A DNA stretch of 64,000 nt from Nibrella saemangeumensis (GTDB lineage: Bacteria; Bacteroidota; Bacteroidia; Cytophagales; Spirosomataceae): assembly GCF_039541915.1 (NCBI RefSeq), contig NZ_BAABHD010000027.1, forward strand, positions 1 to 64,000. The letters run 5' to 3'. The position numbers and the translations under genes were made by a program. Shown here in pieces: positions 43,900 through 51,990 of the stretch; position 1 is the stretch's first letter, and each line of letters opens with the position of its first letter. Under the pieces are notes generated by a model that saw nothing but the letters and a program-made list of their open reading frames with translations, ran no database searches and was not told the origin of the DNA.

Positions 43900-44056
43900 T
43901 TAAATGATTGAGTGGTTGAGTGAGAGCGCTGCTTAATAAACATTTTTACAAAATACCTGTAAGTCTTCCAGGTACGTACATTGATTTTTAAAACAATCAG
44001 AGCGAACTTCACTCGTTTCGTCCGATCAATCACTCAATCACTCAATCACTCAAACA
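43898..44056. repeat. Inverted TGATTGAGTGA repeats between convergent genes
   Basis: Degenerate copies of TGAGTGATTGAG occur at 43898-43922, and the complementary form (CAATCACTCA, three tandem units) at 44027-44050, the latter running into the last codons of the ligase-like gene. The two blocks can pair into a long stem-loop of about 150 nt. It lies between convergent genes and may act as a bidirectional terminator. Confidence 0.5.
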
Positions 44057-45672
44057 TACTGCGCCACAATATGCCTCGCGCGTTCGGCAGTTTCGAGTAC
44101 CAGGGGGTGACGGAGCTGGTGCAGGGCAGCGTCGAGGTCTTCGATGGTGTCTTTGAACATTAGGTGGACCGGCAGCTCGTGCGATTCCAGCTTCGATTTG
44201 GTGTATATCAGCACGGGCTTCACCTTTCCCTCGGCGGCCAGACGGTTGTATTCCTTTTTGGCTTCGGCGAAATTCTCGTCGGTAGGGCCAAAGCCGATTG
44301 TCTGCTCCGGTAGCGGATGGGCTTTGCGCTGCGCCAGACGATTATCCAGGTCATGGAGCATTTGCCACAGGCGAAAGGTATCCTTGCCGGTACGGATACG
44401 CTCACGCAATGACTGACGGATCAAGTACGTCAGCGCGTTGGTGATGTTCATCCCAATCTCTGCCATCTGCTTGAAGATCAGCGAGGCCGGTGACATGCCC
44501 GGAATGGTGTTGGGGTCGTGCAGCAGCACGCGGCCGTCAGGCGTTAGAAAGCCGTCGATGCGGGAGTATACGTTGATGCCTAAGCGCGTAAATACCTCGG
44601 CCACTGCCTGCTGAATCTTGCGGTTATGCTCCAGACTGGCCTCAACCGGTATACGCTTGCGGGAGGTATTCGACTGGTATTTCGATTTGAAGTCGAAGCT
44701 GGTGACGTTGTAAACTTCTGTGGGCGGCAAAGCAATGGCTGTGCCTTCGTCGTCCTGGATGACCCCGCACGAGAACTCCTGGCCGGTAATAAACTCCTCA
44801 AATAGCACCTCGTCTTCGGCATGAACGGAGGATAGCGTGATGGGTTGCTGGTGACCCGCCAGAAACGCCAGCAGCGCCTGCGGAGTGCGCAGGACATCGC
44901 CGGTCTGCTCGGCCACTACCGGATACCCGATGCTTTCGTCCAGGTTGGCGATGCGCTGGGCATGATCCCGTTTTTCCTCGTCGGAAAAGGCGTTCCACTC
45001 CGACGGGTCTACTGTCAGCGTAAAGAAACACTGATCCACCGCCCGGCAGAAGGCACTCAGGTTATTGTCACGAACAATAGCCACGCCAATAGACGATCCC
45101 TGATGGGGAGCCTTTACGACAACGGGCAACCCCAGATGCTCCACCAGCGACGAGAAAAACGCATCTTTATCGGCATTCAGCCAGGCGTCGCGGGTAATGA
45201 CGGCGGTTTTCTTCTGCTGCCCGTTCACCAGTGCGATCAGCTCGTTTTGCAGGATCTTGTTGATACCCACGGCCGAGCCCATAAGGCCCGGTCCGGTATA
45301 CGGCATCTTGTACCACTCAAACAAACCCTGAATGCTGCCGTCTTCGCAGTCGGGCCCATGCATGGCCAGAAACGCTACCTCAAAGTGCTGCTTAAAGGCT
45401 TCGGGTTTAATCTCGGGATAGTCGTTGCCCCAGCCATCGGCGGATAACGATTCATCATACACCGTAAAACCAGACTCCTGCGGCAGCATCTCACGGATGG
45501 ATGTCCTTTGTAAAATGGTCGGATTTACCAGCCGGAAACGTCCGGTTCCGTCGACAAAGATCAGGACCGGCTCAAACAACGATTTATCCAGATTATCGTA
45601 AGCGGTGCGCCCACCGGCAAACGAGATTTCGCGCTCCCGGGAGGGACCACCAAAGAAGATTCCTACTTTCAC
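44050..45672 (-). CDS. Long ATP-grasp D-alanine-D-alanine ligase-like enzyme
   Basis: The protein has about 540 residues, compared with about 310-360 for ordinary Ddl. It begins VKVGIFFGGPSREREISFAGGRTAYDNL, has the Ddl pattern AFLAMHGPDCEDGSIQGLFEWYKMPYTGPG, an ATP-grasp lysine region PVVVKAPHQGSSIGVAIV and FLTPDGRVLLHDPNTIPGMSPASLIFKQ with the metal-binding Asp/Asn. A large insertion (about residues 215-290) and a C-terminal extension of about 120 residues distinguish it. An ATG exists at 45702, but a GTG at 45672 gives the normal Ddl start. It may act in peptidoglycan synthesis or on another dipeptide. Confidence 0.85.
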   Translation of the reverse strand: MKVGIFFGGPSREREISFAGGRTAYDNLDKSLFEPVLIFVDGTGRFRLVNPTILQRTSIREMLPQESGFTVYDESLSADGWGNDYPEIKPEAFKQHFEVAFLAMHGPDCEDGSIQGLFEWYKMPYTGPGLMGSAVGINKILQNELIALVNGQQKKTAVITRDAWLNADKDAFFSSLVEHLGLPVVVKAPHQGSSIGVAIVRDNNLSAFCRAVDQCFFTLTVDPSEWNAFSDEEKRDHAQRIANLDESIGYPVVAEQTGDVLRTPQALLAFLAGHQQPITLSSVHAEDEVLFEEFITGQEFSCGVIQDDEGTAIALPPTEVYNVTSFDFKSKYQSNTSRKRIPVEASLEHNRKIQQAVAEVFTRLGINVYSRIDGFLTPDGRVLLHDPNTIPGMSPASLIFKQMAEIGMNITNALTYLIRQSLRERIRTGKDTFRLWQMLHDLDNRLAQRKAHPLPEQTIGFGPTDENFAEAKKEYNRLAAEGKVKPVLIYTKSKLESHELPVHLMFKDTIEDLDAALHQLRHPLVLETAERARHIVAQYV

Positions 45673-45708
45673 CGTGTTACTATTAGTCGTGTTACGGCGC
45701 AAACTACG

Positions 45709-45746
45709 AAAAAAGCCGTCCCGCAGGAGAGCGGGACGGCTTTTTT
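45709..45746. terminator. Bidirectional intrinsic terminator
   Basis: A 16-bp inverted repeat (AAAAAAGCCGTCCCGC and complement) around the loop AGGAGA gives a GC-rich stem flanked by A and T runs. It lies 30 bp after the stop of the leftward NifU gene and ends its transcript before the ligase-like gene. Confidence 0.85.
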
Positions 45747-45775
45747 CATGGGTTCGTTATCGTATAACCTCAGAC

Positions 45776-46042
45776 TCAGAACGGTGATGTAATATTCACG
45801 GCTTCTACCTTTGTTACTTCGGGTACTGCCTTCAGCACGGCCTCTTCCAGACCCGCCTTGAAGGTCATCGCCGACATCGGACATGAGCCACAGGCCCCTA
45901 CCAGTTCGAGCCGTACCACACGGTCATCGGTTACTTCCAGCACCTTTACGTTACCGCCGTCTGCTTCCAGATACGGGCGGATACCGTTCAGGGCTTTTTC
46001 TATTCTGTCAATGAGTTCGCTGTTACCTACCGCTGTTTCCAT
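45776..46042 (-). CDS. NifU/Nfu-like Fe-S scaffold domain protein
   Basis: The 88-residue protein is a single NifU C-terminal domain: IEKALNGIRPYLEADGGNVKV, then VRLELVGACGSCPMSAMTFKAGLE with the cluster-binding Cys51 and Cys54. It carries and delivers 4Fe-4S clusters in the cytoplasm. It lies next to an Mrp-type ATPase of the same pathway (about 85 bp apart, same strand), a common Bacteroidota arrangement. Confidence 0.96.
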   Translation of the reverse strand: METAVGNSELIDRIEKALNGIRPYLEADGGNVKVLEVTDDRVVRLELVGACGSCPMSAMTFKAGLEEAVLKAVPEVTKVEAVNITSPF

Positions 46043-46127
46043 GTCGGCTTTTGTTTACTATCGCTGTGGTAAAAATACCATTATTTATGCAAGAAAGCAA
46101 GGTACGGGGGTATTCATAACCAAATCG

Positions 46128-47234
46128 CTACACCCGAAGTTCCACGCGTTTGGTCTGGTCGAGCTCGGCATTGCGTATAGAGACAAACTGCGCCAGCGCT
46201 TCGGCCGCTGACCGGAAAGCCCCGGCGGCAACCGGCTCATCAGCAATCACGGCCGGCCGACCTTCATCGCCCGCTTCGCGGATGCTCTGCACCAGCGGGA
46301 TCTGCCCCAGCAGGGGTACGCTAAACTTATCGGCCAGCTGCTGTCCACCGCCTTTGCCGAAGATATAATATTTTGAATCCGGCAGTTCGGCCGGTGTGAA
46401 ATACGACATATTCTCGATGACGCCCAGCACCGGCACGTTGATCTGCGGCTGCCGGAACATGGCCAACCCCTTTATGGCATCGGCCAGGGCCACTTTCTGC
46501 GGGGTCGTCACGATAACAGCTCCGGTAACCGGCACGGTCTGCACCAGGGTCAGGTGAATATCGCTGGTACCGGGCGGCAGGTCGATCAGCAGGTAATCCA
46601 GTTCGCCCCAGTTGGTATCGCCGAAAAACTGTCTTAAGGCCTGGCTCGCCATCGGGCCGCGCCATACTACCGCGCTATCAGCCGGTGTCAGGAAGCCAAT
46701 GGACATCAACTTAACGCCAAACTGCTGCACGGGCTGCAACAGATTACGGCCATTCACCTCCGATACAGCCGGCTGAATCCCTTCAGCACCAAACATCAGC
46801 GGCATGGATGGTCCAAAAATATCGGCGTCAATGATACCGACCTTCGCGCCCGACCGGTGCAGTGCCACAGCCAGGTTAGCCGTTACGGTCGATTTGCCAA
46901 CCCCTCCCTTACCGGAGGCCACGGCAATGATGTTCTTCACGCCCGGCAGCACCGGCGCGTTGTTTCGGGTAGAGGTCACATCGGCGGTCATATCCACCCG
47001 CACCTGGATGCCGGGGCCGATGTGCGTATGGATCGCATCTTCGCAGCGCTTCCGGATCAGTTCCTTTAGCGGACAGGCCGGTGTGGTCAGCACGACGGTA
47101 AAACGTACCTGATCAATGCCCAGCTCAATATCTTTAATCATATTGAGCGACACCAGGTCCTTTTTCAGGTCCGGTTCTTCCACATGGCTGAGCGCCCGCA
47201 GAACCGATTCTTTTGTGAGTTTATAGGTAGACAT
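46128..47234 (-). CDS. Mrp/NBP35-type P-loop ATPase with MIP18 domain
   Basis: The protein has 368 residues. Residues 1-85 form a DUF59/MIP18-like domain (VLRALSHVEEPDLKKDLVSLNMIKDI, with TTPACPLKE). Residues 100-360 form the deviant-Walker ATPase (VASGKGGVGKSTVTANLAV near 105; VIDxDI-like GIIDADIFGPSMP; DYLLIDLPPGTSD). The C-terminal CxxC pair of many Mrp proteins is replaced by PAELPDSKYYIFGKGGG, as in other Bacteroidota. It functions in Fe-S cluster assembly or carriage. Confidence 0.95.
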   Translation of the reverse strand: MSTYKLTKESVLRALSHVEEPDLKKDLVSLNMIKDIELGIDQVRFTVVLTTPACPLKELIRKRCEDAIHTHIGPGIQVRVDMTADVTSTRNNAPVLPGVKNIIAVASGKGGVGKSTVTANLAVALHRSGAKVGIIDADIFGPSMPLMFGAEGIQPAVSEVNGRNLLQPVQQFGVKLMSIGFLTPADSAVVWRGPMASQALRQFFGDTNWGELDYLLIDLPPGTSDIHLTLVQTVPVTGAVIVTTPQKVALADAIKGLAMFRQPQINVPVLGVIENMSYFTPAELPDSKYYIFGKGGGQQLADKFSVPLLGQIPLVQSIREAGDEGRPAVIADEPVAAGAFRSAAEALAQFVSIRNAELDQTKRVELRV

Positions 47235-47282
47235 AAGTGATACTGTACGGTCGGATATAGTGCTAACCCCACGGAACGCCGA

Positions 47283-48287
47283 TTAGTTTGCCGGCTGACG
47301 ATTTGCTACGGTAGCTTCCAGTTGTTCCCGAACGGAGGCTATCTCGACGGACACATCCACCCTCGTCCGCAACGTTTCCAGCTTAGCCAGCAGATGGGTC
47401 AGAAAACGCCGGTGCGCGTCGGTAGGCCCGTAGAGCGACCGGTGCGCCAGCGACTTCCGGATACCGGCCCATTCGGCAACGAACGCGCGAAGTTCGTCAT
47501 CAAAGAGACTTTCGCCAAACTTTTGGAAGATATACTCATGCGCTAGGGCATTCGGGTGAATCAGGTCGGATTCGTAAAAACGGTAATCGCGGAGGTCATC
47601 CACCATAATCTCGTAGCTCGGGAAGTAGTGGACAAAATCATGCCAGACAGTCAGTTCGTGACAGACTACCCGCAACAGCGATTTGCTCACCTGGTTCATG
47701 GGAAGGGTATCGCGGGTATGCCGCACCGGACTAACCGTCAGCAGCACGTTCAGCTTCGGATTGGCCCGGCGAAGCGCCTTCAACACCTTCGTCTGCGTAT
47801 CACGCACATGGTCCAGGCTATAAAGGTATTTCTCAAACAGAGAGCCGGGCATTTTATGGCAGTTCGCTACCACCTGCCCGGTTTCGATATGGCGGTACAC
47901 CATCGCCGTGCCGAACGTCAGAAAGAGCCAATCGGCCCGGCGGAGTGTTTCGCCTACGGCACACAGGGTATCCTGTAACTTACCGGCCAGCGCGTCCCGG
48001 CTATCAGCCCAAAGGGATGAGTGAAAGTCGTAGTGAAACCAGATACCATCCCGCTCCACGTAAAGGCTCTCGTCTGGCTGGTTGCCGTTCAGCGCCATCA
48101 GCAGCAGTTTGGCCATGGAGACCGGGTTGAAGATGGTACCGAATGGATTGATGGACACGTTCAGTTTATGGTCGGCCAGGTGGCGTCCCATCACGTCGGC
48201 AAAGCAGGAACCAATGGTAAGAATTTCGTCGGTTTGCCGAAGGGGCTGCGGCAATTTTTCGGGCGTAAATTCGGTAGTGAACTGCAT
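47283..48287 (-). CDS. GSCFA-domain protein
   Basis: The 334-residue protein has the family-defining ILTIGSCFADVMGRHL near residue 30 and SINPFGTIFNPVS next, followed by WLFLTFGTAMVYRH and a C-terminal SDLIHPNALAHEYIFQKF that supplies the Asp-x-x-His pair of an SGNH-type hydrolase. It is probably a cytoplasmic esterase/lipase-like enzyme; substrate unknown. It is on the same strand as the Mrp gene with a 48-bp gap. Confidence 0.92.
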   Translation of the reverse strand: MQFTTEFTPEKLPQPLRQTDEILTIGSCFADVMGRHLADHKLNVSINPFGTIFNPVSMAKLLLMALNGNQPDESLYVERDGIWFHYDFHSSLWADSRDALAGKLQDTLCAVGETLRRADWLFLTFGTAMVYRHIETGQVVANCHKMPGSLFEKYLYSLDHVRDTQTKVLKALRRANPKLNVLLTVSPVRHTRDTLPMNQVSKSLLRVVCHELTVWHDFVHYFPSYEIMVDDLRDYRFYESDLIHPNALAHEYIFQKFGESLFDDELRAFVAEWAGIRKSLAHRSLYGPTDAHRRFLTHLLAKLETLRTRVDVSVEIASVREQLEATVANRQPAN

Positions 48288-48372
48288 ACAGTAAAAACAA
48301 AAAAACAGGCTAAATAGGTCCGTTTTCAGCCGTTTACTTTTGGGTTCACCAGCCTCTTTTTGAACAAAAAAA

Positions 48373-48409
48373 CCGGCGCTGCCTCACCCGTTTTGGGTAG
48401 CAGCGCCGG
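48373..48409 (-). terminator. Terminator of the rpsF-rpsR-rplI operon
   Basis: CCGGCGCTGC (48373-48382) pairs with 48400-48409, and ACCC with GGGT closes the inner stem. Read leftward it is followed by TTTTTTTGTTCA. It lies 30 bp past the rplI stop. Confidence 0.82.
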
Positions 48410-48438
48410 CCTGATTTAACGCTGTTGCAGGAGTCTGA

Positions 48439-48879
48439 TTACTCAGCTACCACATCAAACGTAAGGATATGCTTTACGTCCTTGTGCAGGTCGAGCGTAG
48501 CCTTGTATTCGCCCAGCGATTTTACATCGTCAACCGCAATTTTCTTCCGGTCAATGTCGAACCCTTTCTCGCGCAGGGCATCGGCAATCTGGGTGTTGGT
48601 TACACGACCGAAGATTTTGCCGCTCTCACCGGCTTTGGCCGGGATGGTCAGCCGCAGGTCGCCGATCTGGTCGGCAATAGCCTGCGCGTCGTTCTTGATC
48701 TTCTCGGCTTTGTGGGCCGCCTGACGGATATTTTCGGCGATCATCCGCTTGTTGGAATCAGTCGCCATGATAGCAAATCCCTGAGGAATCAGGAAGTTGC
48801 GGCCGTAACCGGGCTTCACCGTCACAGTGTCATTTTTATAGCCCAGGCCGGCAATATCAGTTTTGAGAATTACATCCAT
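48439..48879 (-). CDS. rplI: 50S ribosomal protein L9
   Basis: The 146-residue protein has the N-terminal MDVILKTDIAGLGYKNDTVTVKPGYGRNFLIPQGFA, which matches the L9 signature, followed by a long connecting helix and the C-terminal rRNA-binding domain. It is the last gene of the ribosomal operon with rpsF and rpsR. Confidence 0.98.
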   Translation of the reverse strand: MDVILKTDIAGLGYKNDTVTVKPGYGRNFLIPQGFAIMATDSNKRMIAENIRQAAHKAEKIKNDAQAIADQIGDLRLTIPAKAGESGKIFGRVTNTQIADALREKGFDIDRKKIAVDDVKSLGEYKATLDLHKDVKHILTFDVVAE

Positions 48880-48888
48880 TTTTTAAAT

Positions 48889-48962
48889 CTGTTTCAGGTT
48901 TCATGTTTCAGGTTCCATGTTGTTAGCTGGTGCCAAACATGAAACTTGAAACTTGAAACAGT
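48889..48962. repeat. GAAACTTGAAAC inverted repeat between rpsR and rplI
   Basis: The left arm CTGTTTCAGGTTTCATG... (48889-48921) and right arm AACATGAAACTTGAAACTTG... (48936-48962) form an imperfect stem-loop made of TTTCAWG-type units. Related units occur at 51523-51594 and 56587-56604, so this is a dispersed intergenic repeat family. Inside the operon it could tune rplI expression. Confidence 0.6.
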
Positions 48963-48970
48963 TAAACTGT

Positions 48971-49222
48971 TTATTTCAGCGAGTCGCCTACGTATGGCAG
49001 GATAGCCAGATGACGGGCACGCTTAACGGCCTGAGCCACTTTCCGCTGGTATTTCAGGCTGGTACCGGTAATCCGGCGCGGCAGGATCTTGCCCTGCTCG
49101 TTCAGCAATTTCAGCAGAAAGTTAGCGTCTTTATAATCAATGTATTTGATACCGGAGCGCTTGAAGCGGCAGTACTTCTTCCGGTTTTCGTTCTTGTTGA
49201 CGGATTCGTTCTGTAAGCTCAT
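48971..49222 (-). CDS. rpsR: 30S ribosomal protein S18
   Basis: The 83-residue protein contains KYCRFKRSGIKYIDYKDANFLLKLLNEQGKILPRRITGTSLKYQRKVAQAVKRARHLAILPYV, matching S18 over its full length. It binds S6 in the small subunit platform. It is 2 bp after rpsF. Confidence 0.98.
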   Translation of the reverse strand: MSLQNESVNKNENRKKYCRFKRSGIKYIDYKDANFLLKLLNEQGKILPRRITGTSLKYQRKVAQAVKRARHLAILPYVGDSLK

Positions 49223-49224
49223 GG

Positions 49225-49593
49225 TTATTTAGCCTCCTCGTTTTCTTGTTTTTTCTTACCGACCAGACCTTTGCGCTTCCGCTCGTTGTAATCAACGGCG
49301 TGCTTGTCCAGTGCAATCACCAGGTGACGCAGGATGCGCTCGTCGCGCAGATACTCCGTGTTCAGGGCAGTCAGGAGTGCAGGAGGGGCATTGAACTCAA
49401 TCAGTTGGTAGTAACCCGTATTTTTGTGCTGAATCGGGTAGGCCAGCTTCCGCAGGCCCATGCTCTCTTCGTGAACAAGCTCCGCACCATGATCGGTCAG
49501 CACTTTACGGAACTTGTCGACGGTGTCCTTTATCTGTTGCTCAGATAAAACGGGAGTCATAATGAACACCGTTTCGTAGCTTTTTAAAGACAT
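49225..49593 (-). CDS. rpsF: 30S ribosomal protein S6
   Basis: The 122-residue protein has YETVFIMTPVLSEQQIKDTVDKF, LRKLAYPIQHKNTGYYQLIEF and YLRDERILRHLVI, all classic S6. Its C-terminus has the Lys/Glu-rich tail. First gene of the operon rpsF-rpsR-rplI. Confidence 0.98.
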   Translation of the reverse strand: MSLKSYETVFIMTPVLSEQQIKDTVDKFRKVLTDHGAELVHEESMGLRKLAYPIQHKNTGYYQLIEFNAPPALLTALNTEYLRDERILRHLVIALDKHAVDYNERKRKGLVGKKKQENEEAK

Positions 49594-49623
49594 GATTTAT
49601 TGAACTGGTTTAAAATTAGGGTG

Positions 49624-49652
49624 CAAAAATACGAAGAAAAGACAATAGTCGC
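49624..49652 (-). promoter_or_regulatory. Promoter of the rpsF operon
   Basis: Read leftward, TATTTTTG (49624-49631) is a perfect match to the Bacteroidota -7 element TAnnTTTG, and a TTG lies 20 nt upstream as the -33 element. The -33 element falls inside the right-hand part of the first arm of the hairpin at 49646, so terminator and promoter overlap. Position puts the start site near 49617, 25 nt before the ATG. Confidence 0.65.
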
Positions 49653-49708
49653 AAGCAGGCAGCCATTAGTTTCATTATCAGAGACTAATGGCTGCCTGCT
49701 TGCGACTA
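49646..49708. terminator. Long perfect hairpin upstream of rpsF
   Basis: The arms 49646-49670 and 49684-49708 are perfectly complementary over 25 bp with a 13-nt loop. Read leftward it terminates the coiled-coil gene that stops at 49730, just before the rpsF promoter. Confidence 0.7.
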
Positions 49709-49729
49709 CCGATTAATCCGTCTTAGTTC

Positions 49730-50671
49730 CTACTTGACGGTAAACTCCCCTTCCCCAATCTTAAATCCTTCCGCATACAACTCAATAACGTGGCGGCCTT
49801 CGTTGAAGCGCTGCCCACCCCGCCCATACACGAAAGATACTTCCTGGCGACTGTTGTCGAACTGAACGCGTTGCCGGGCGGTATAGATCATATCTTTCCC
49901 ACCGGCATTAAACTCGCCGGAACCGGTAGCCATGTCGGAGATAACAGCCCCACTCGGATCGAGGATACGCATGTAAATCTCTTTTTCGTTCTGCTGCGTC
50001 AGCGGATTCTCGGCTAACCGGAAACTAACCTTGACCCGGTCAATGCGCCGGGCCTTGTAACTTCCGCCTTCGCGCTCCTTTCCTCTGGCATTGAGGGCAT
50101 TGACGGATACATTCTCGGCTTTGAGCGCGGAGGCCCTTGTTACTTTTTCGGACAGCTCTCGATTTTTCACCGAATACACACTGACTGAGTCGCTGAGCGC
50201 CTGCCGTTCGGTACGCAGGCCGGTATTCTCCTGATTTAGTACCTCATTCTGCTGCGCCAGCAGGCTGTTCTCTTCCCGCAGCCTGACAATTTCCTGCTCT
50301 TTCTGAGCCAGCAGGCCCTCGTACGACCGGATCTTCTGTTCGTATTTCCGAAGGTTAAACCCGTTTACGTTTCGCAGTTCCCGTTTGTCAACTTCCAACT
50401 GCTCCTTGACCCGCAGCAATGAATCGACATTGCCACCCAGCCGCTGAATTTCGGCAATCTTGGCATCGAGTTGGAGCGATATAGAGTCTAGCTTGGTTTT
50501 GGTGGCCAGCACCTCCTCGGTTTTGGCGGCAATCGTGGCCTCCTGGGTTTTGTTTGTTTGTCGCTCCTGGTAATAAAAATACAACAGCAAGACATTCAGA
50601 GCAGCCAGAATCAGCAGCGCGGCTATCAGATAGTTACGACTGCTGTTCCGTCTTTCCTGATTCGCTTCCAT
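49730..50671 (-). CDS. Membrane-anchored coiled-coil protein
   Basis: The protein has 313 residues. One N-terminal helix (residues 13-32, NYLIAALLILAALNVLLLYFYY) anchors a long coiled coil (about 35-190, many Leu/Ile heptads with NVDSLLRVKEQLEV and RLREENSLLAQQNEVL), followed by a beta domain (about 205-313, VKVSFRLAENPLTQQNEKEIYMRILDPSG). It is conserved-looking but of unknown function; a periplasmic scaffold role is only a guess. Confidence 0.78.
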   Translation of the reverse strand: MEANQERRNSSRNYLIAALLILAALNVLLLYFYYQERQTNKTQEATIAAKTEEVLATKTKLDSISLQLDAKIAEIQRLGGNVDSLLRVKEQLEVDKRELRNVNGFNLRKYEQKIRSYEGLLAQKEQEIVRLREENSLLAQQNEVLNQENTGLRTERQALSDSVSVYSVKNRELSEKVTRASALKAENVSVNALNARGKEREGGSYKARRIDRVKVSFRLAENPLTQQNEKEIYMRILDPSGAVISDMATGSGEFNAGGKDMIYTARQRVQFDNSRQEVSFVYGRGGQRFNEGRHVIELYAEGFKIGEGEFTVK

Positions 50672-50843
50672 AGAAAAGTGTAGCTTTAGAGGGTGTAAAT
50701 CAAAACTTAAAACCGCTTTGGTTTATTGCTTCTAAACCGGCAAATCGGGTATTTTGCGCCAAAAACTACCTATTTCCGGTAAATTCTCAAATTTATCCAT
50801 CAGAAAACGATGAAATTTCTGACCAACACGGTCCCACTGCTCC

Positions 50844-51512
50844 ATGCCTATGACCATTGCCCAACGTATTGACCAGATCAGATCTCAGTTGAACGGACGC
50901 GCCCGCCTGGTAGCCGTTACCAAAACAAAACCCATCCCGATGCTGCGCGAAGCCTACGAGGCCGGCTGCAAATCTTTCGGCGAGAATAAGGTGCAGGAGA
51001 TGATCGAAAAGCATCCGCTGCTGCCCGCCGACATTGACTGGCACCTGATTGGCCACCTGCAAACCAACAAGGTTAAATACATTGCTCCGTTTGTTAGCCT
51101 GATTCATTCTGTCGACAGTCTGAAACTGCTGCAGGAAATCAATAAGCAGGCGGCCAGGAACAACCGCACCATCGACTGCCTGCTGCAGATTCATATTGCC
51201 GAAGAAGAAACAAAATTTGGCCTGAGTCCCGACGAAGCCGAAGCCCTGCTCAATGTGCCGGAACTGGACAACCTTTCCAACATCCGGATCATCGGTTTAA
51301 TGGGACTGGCCACCTTCACGGACAACGAAACGCAGATTCGCCGGGAGTTTCAGGGCCTTAAACAGTTATATGATAAACTCAGCACCATTCAGCGTACCAA
51401 TGTCGCCTTCCGGGAACTCTCCATGGGCATGAGTGGTGATTATGGCATTGCCGTCGAAGAAGGCAGTACGCTCGTCCGCGTGGGTAGTGCTATTTTTGGG
51501 GAAAGGAATTAA
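50844..51512 (+). CDS. YggS/PROSC-type PLP-binding homeostasis protein
   Basis: The 222-residue protein adopts an alanine-racemase-type barrel. The PLP lysine is Lys27 in LVAVTKTKP; GENKVQEM, WHLIGHLQTNKVKYI and ELSMGMSGDYGIAVEEGSTLVRVGSAIFG are the family signatures. It controls free PLP and amino-acid balance in the cytoplasm. The second ATG of MPMTIAQ is an equally possible start. Confidence 0.97.
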   Translation: MPMTIAQRIDQIRSQLNGRARLVAVTKTKPIPMLREAYEAGCKSFGENKVQEMIEKHPLLPADIDWHLIGHLQTNKVKYIAPFVSLIHSVDSLKLLQEINKQAARNNRTIDCLLQIHIAEEETKFGLSPDEAEALLNVPELDNLSNIRIIGLMGLATFTDNETQIRREFQGLKQLYDKLSTIQRTNVAFRELSMGMSGDYGIAVEEGSTLVRVGSAIFGERN

Positions 51513-51522
51513 TGCTGTTCCA

Positions 51523-51594
51523 AATTTCATGTTTCATGTTCCAGGTTAGAAAGGGAGTTGGGAACTTGCTACATGAAACCTGGAACCTGAAACA
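51523..51594. repeat. Dispersed TTTCATGTT/AACATGAAA intergenic repeat
   Basis: The left arm 51525-51547 and right arm 51571-51593 form a stem-loop with the same TTTCATG...CCAGGTT units as the element at 48889. It lies between the PLP protein gene and the DUF423 gene. Confidence 0.55.
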
Positions 51595-51603
51595 ATAAAA
51601 AAC

Positions 51604-51984
51604 ATGATCAAACTCTTCATCCAATCCGGCGCAGCGCTGGGTCTGCTGGGCGTAGCGCTTGGCGCATTTGGGGCGCATGCCCTGCGGGCTACCCTGGCGG
51701 CTTCGGGCCGGGCCGATACGTACGAAACGGCCGTTAAGTACCAGTTTTACCACGCGCTGGCCCTGCTGGCTGTAGGTATCCTCATTCAGTTGCTGGGCAA
51801 TAATCCGGCGGCCGTTCGTCTGCTAACGATCGCGGGCTACCTGTTTCTGGCAGGAGTTATCATCTTCTCCGGGTCGCTGTACATCCTGTGCTTTTCTGGT
51901 ATTACTGTGTTCGGAGCCATTACGCCCATCGGGGGCGTGTTGCTGATTATCGGCTGGGCGCTGCTATTCTGGGCGTTTCTTTAA
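51604..51984 (+). CDS. DUF423 (YgdD-like) membrane protein
   Basis: The 126-residue protein has four helices. SGAALGLLGVALGAFGAHALR at the N-terminus and the later YQFYHALALLAVGIL and PIGGVLLIIGWALLFWAFL define the DUF423 family. Function unknown. Confidence 0.95.
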   Translation: MIKLFIQSGAALGLLGVALGAFGAHALRATLAASGRADTYETAVKYQFYHALALLAVGILIQLLGNNPAAVRLLTIAGYLFLAGVIIFSGSLYILCFSGITVFGAITPIGGVLLIIGWALLFWAFL

Positions 51985-51990
51985 GGTGCA

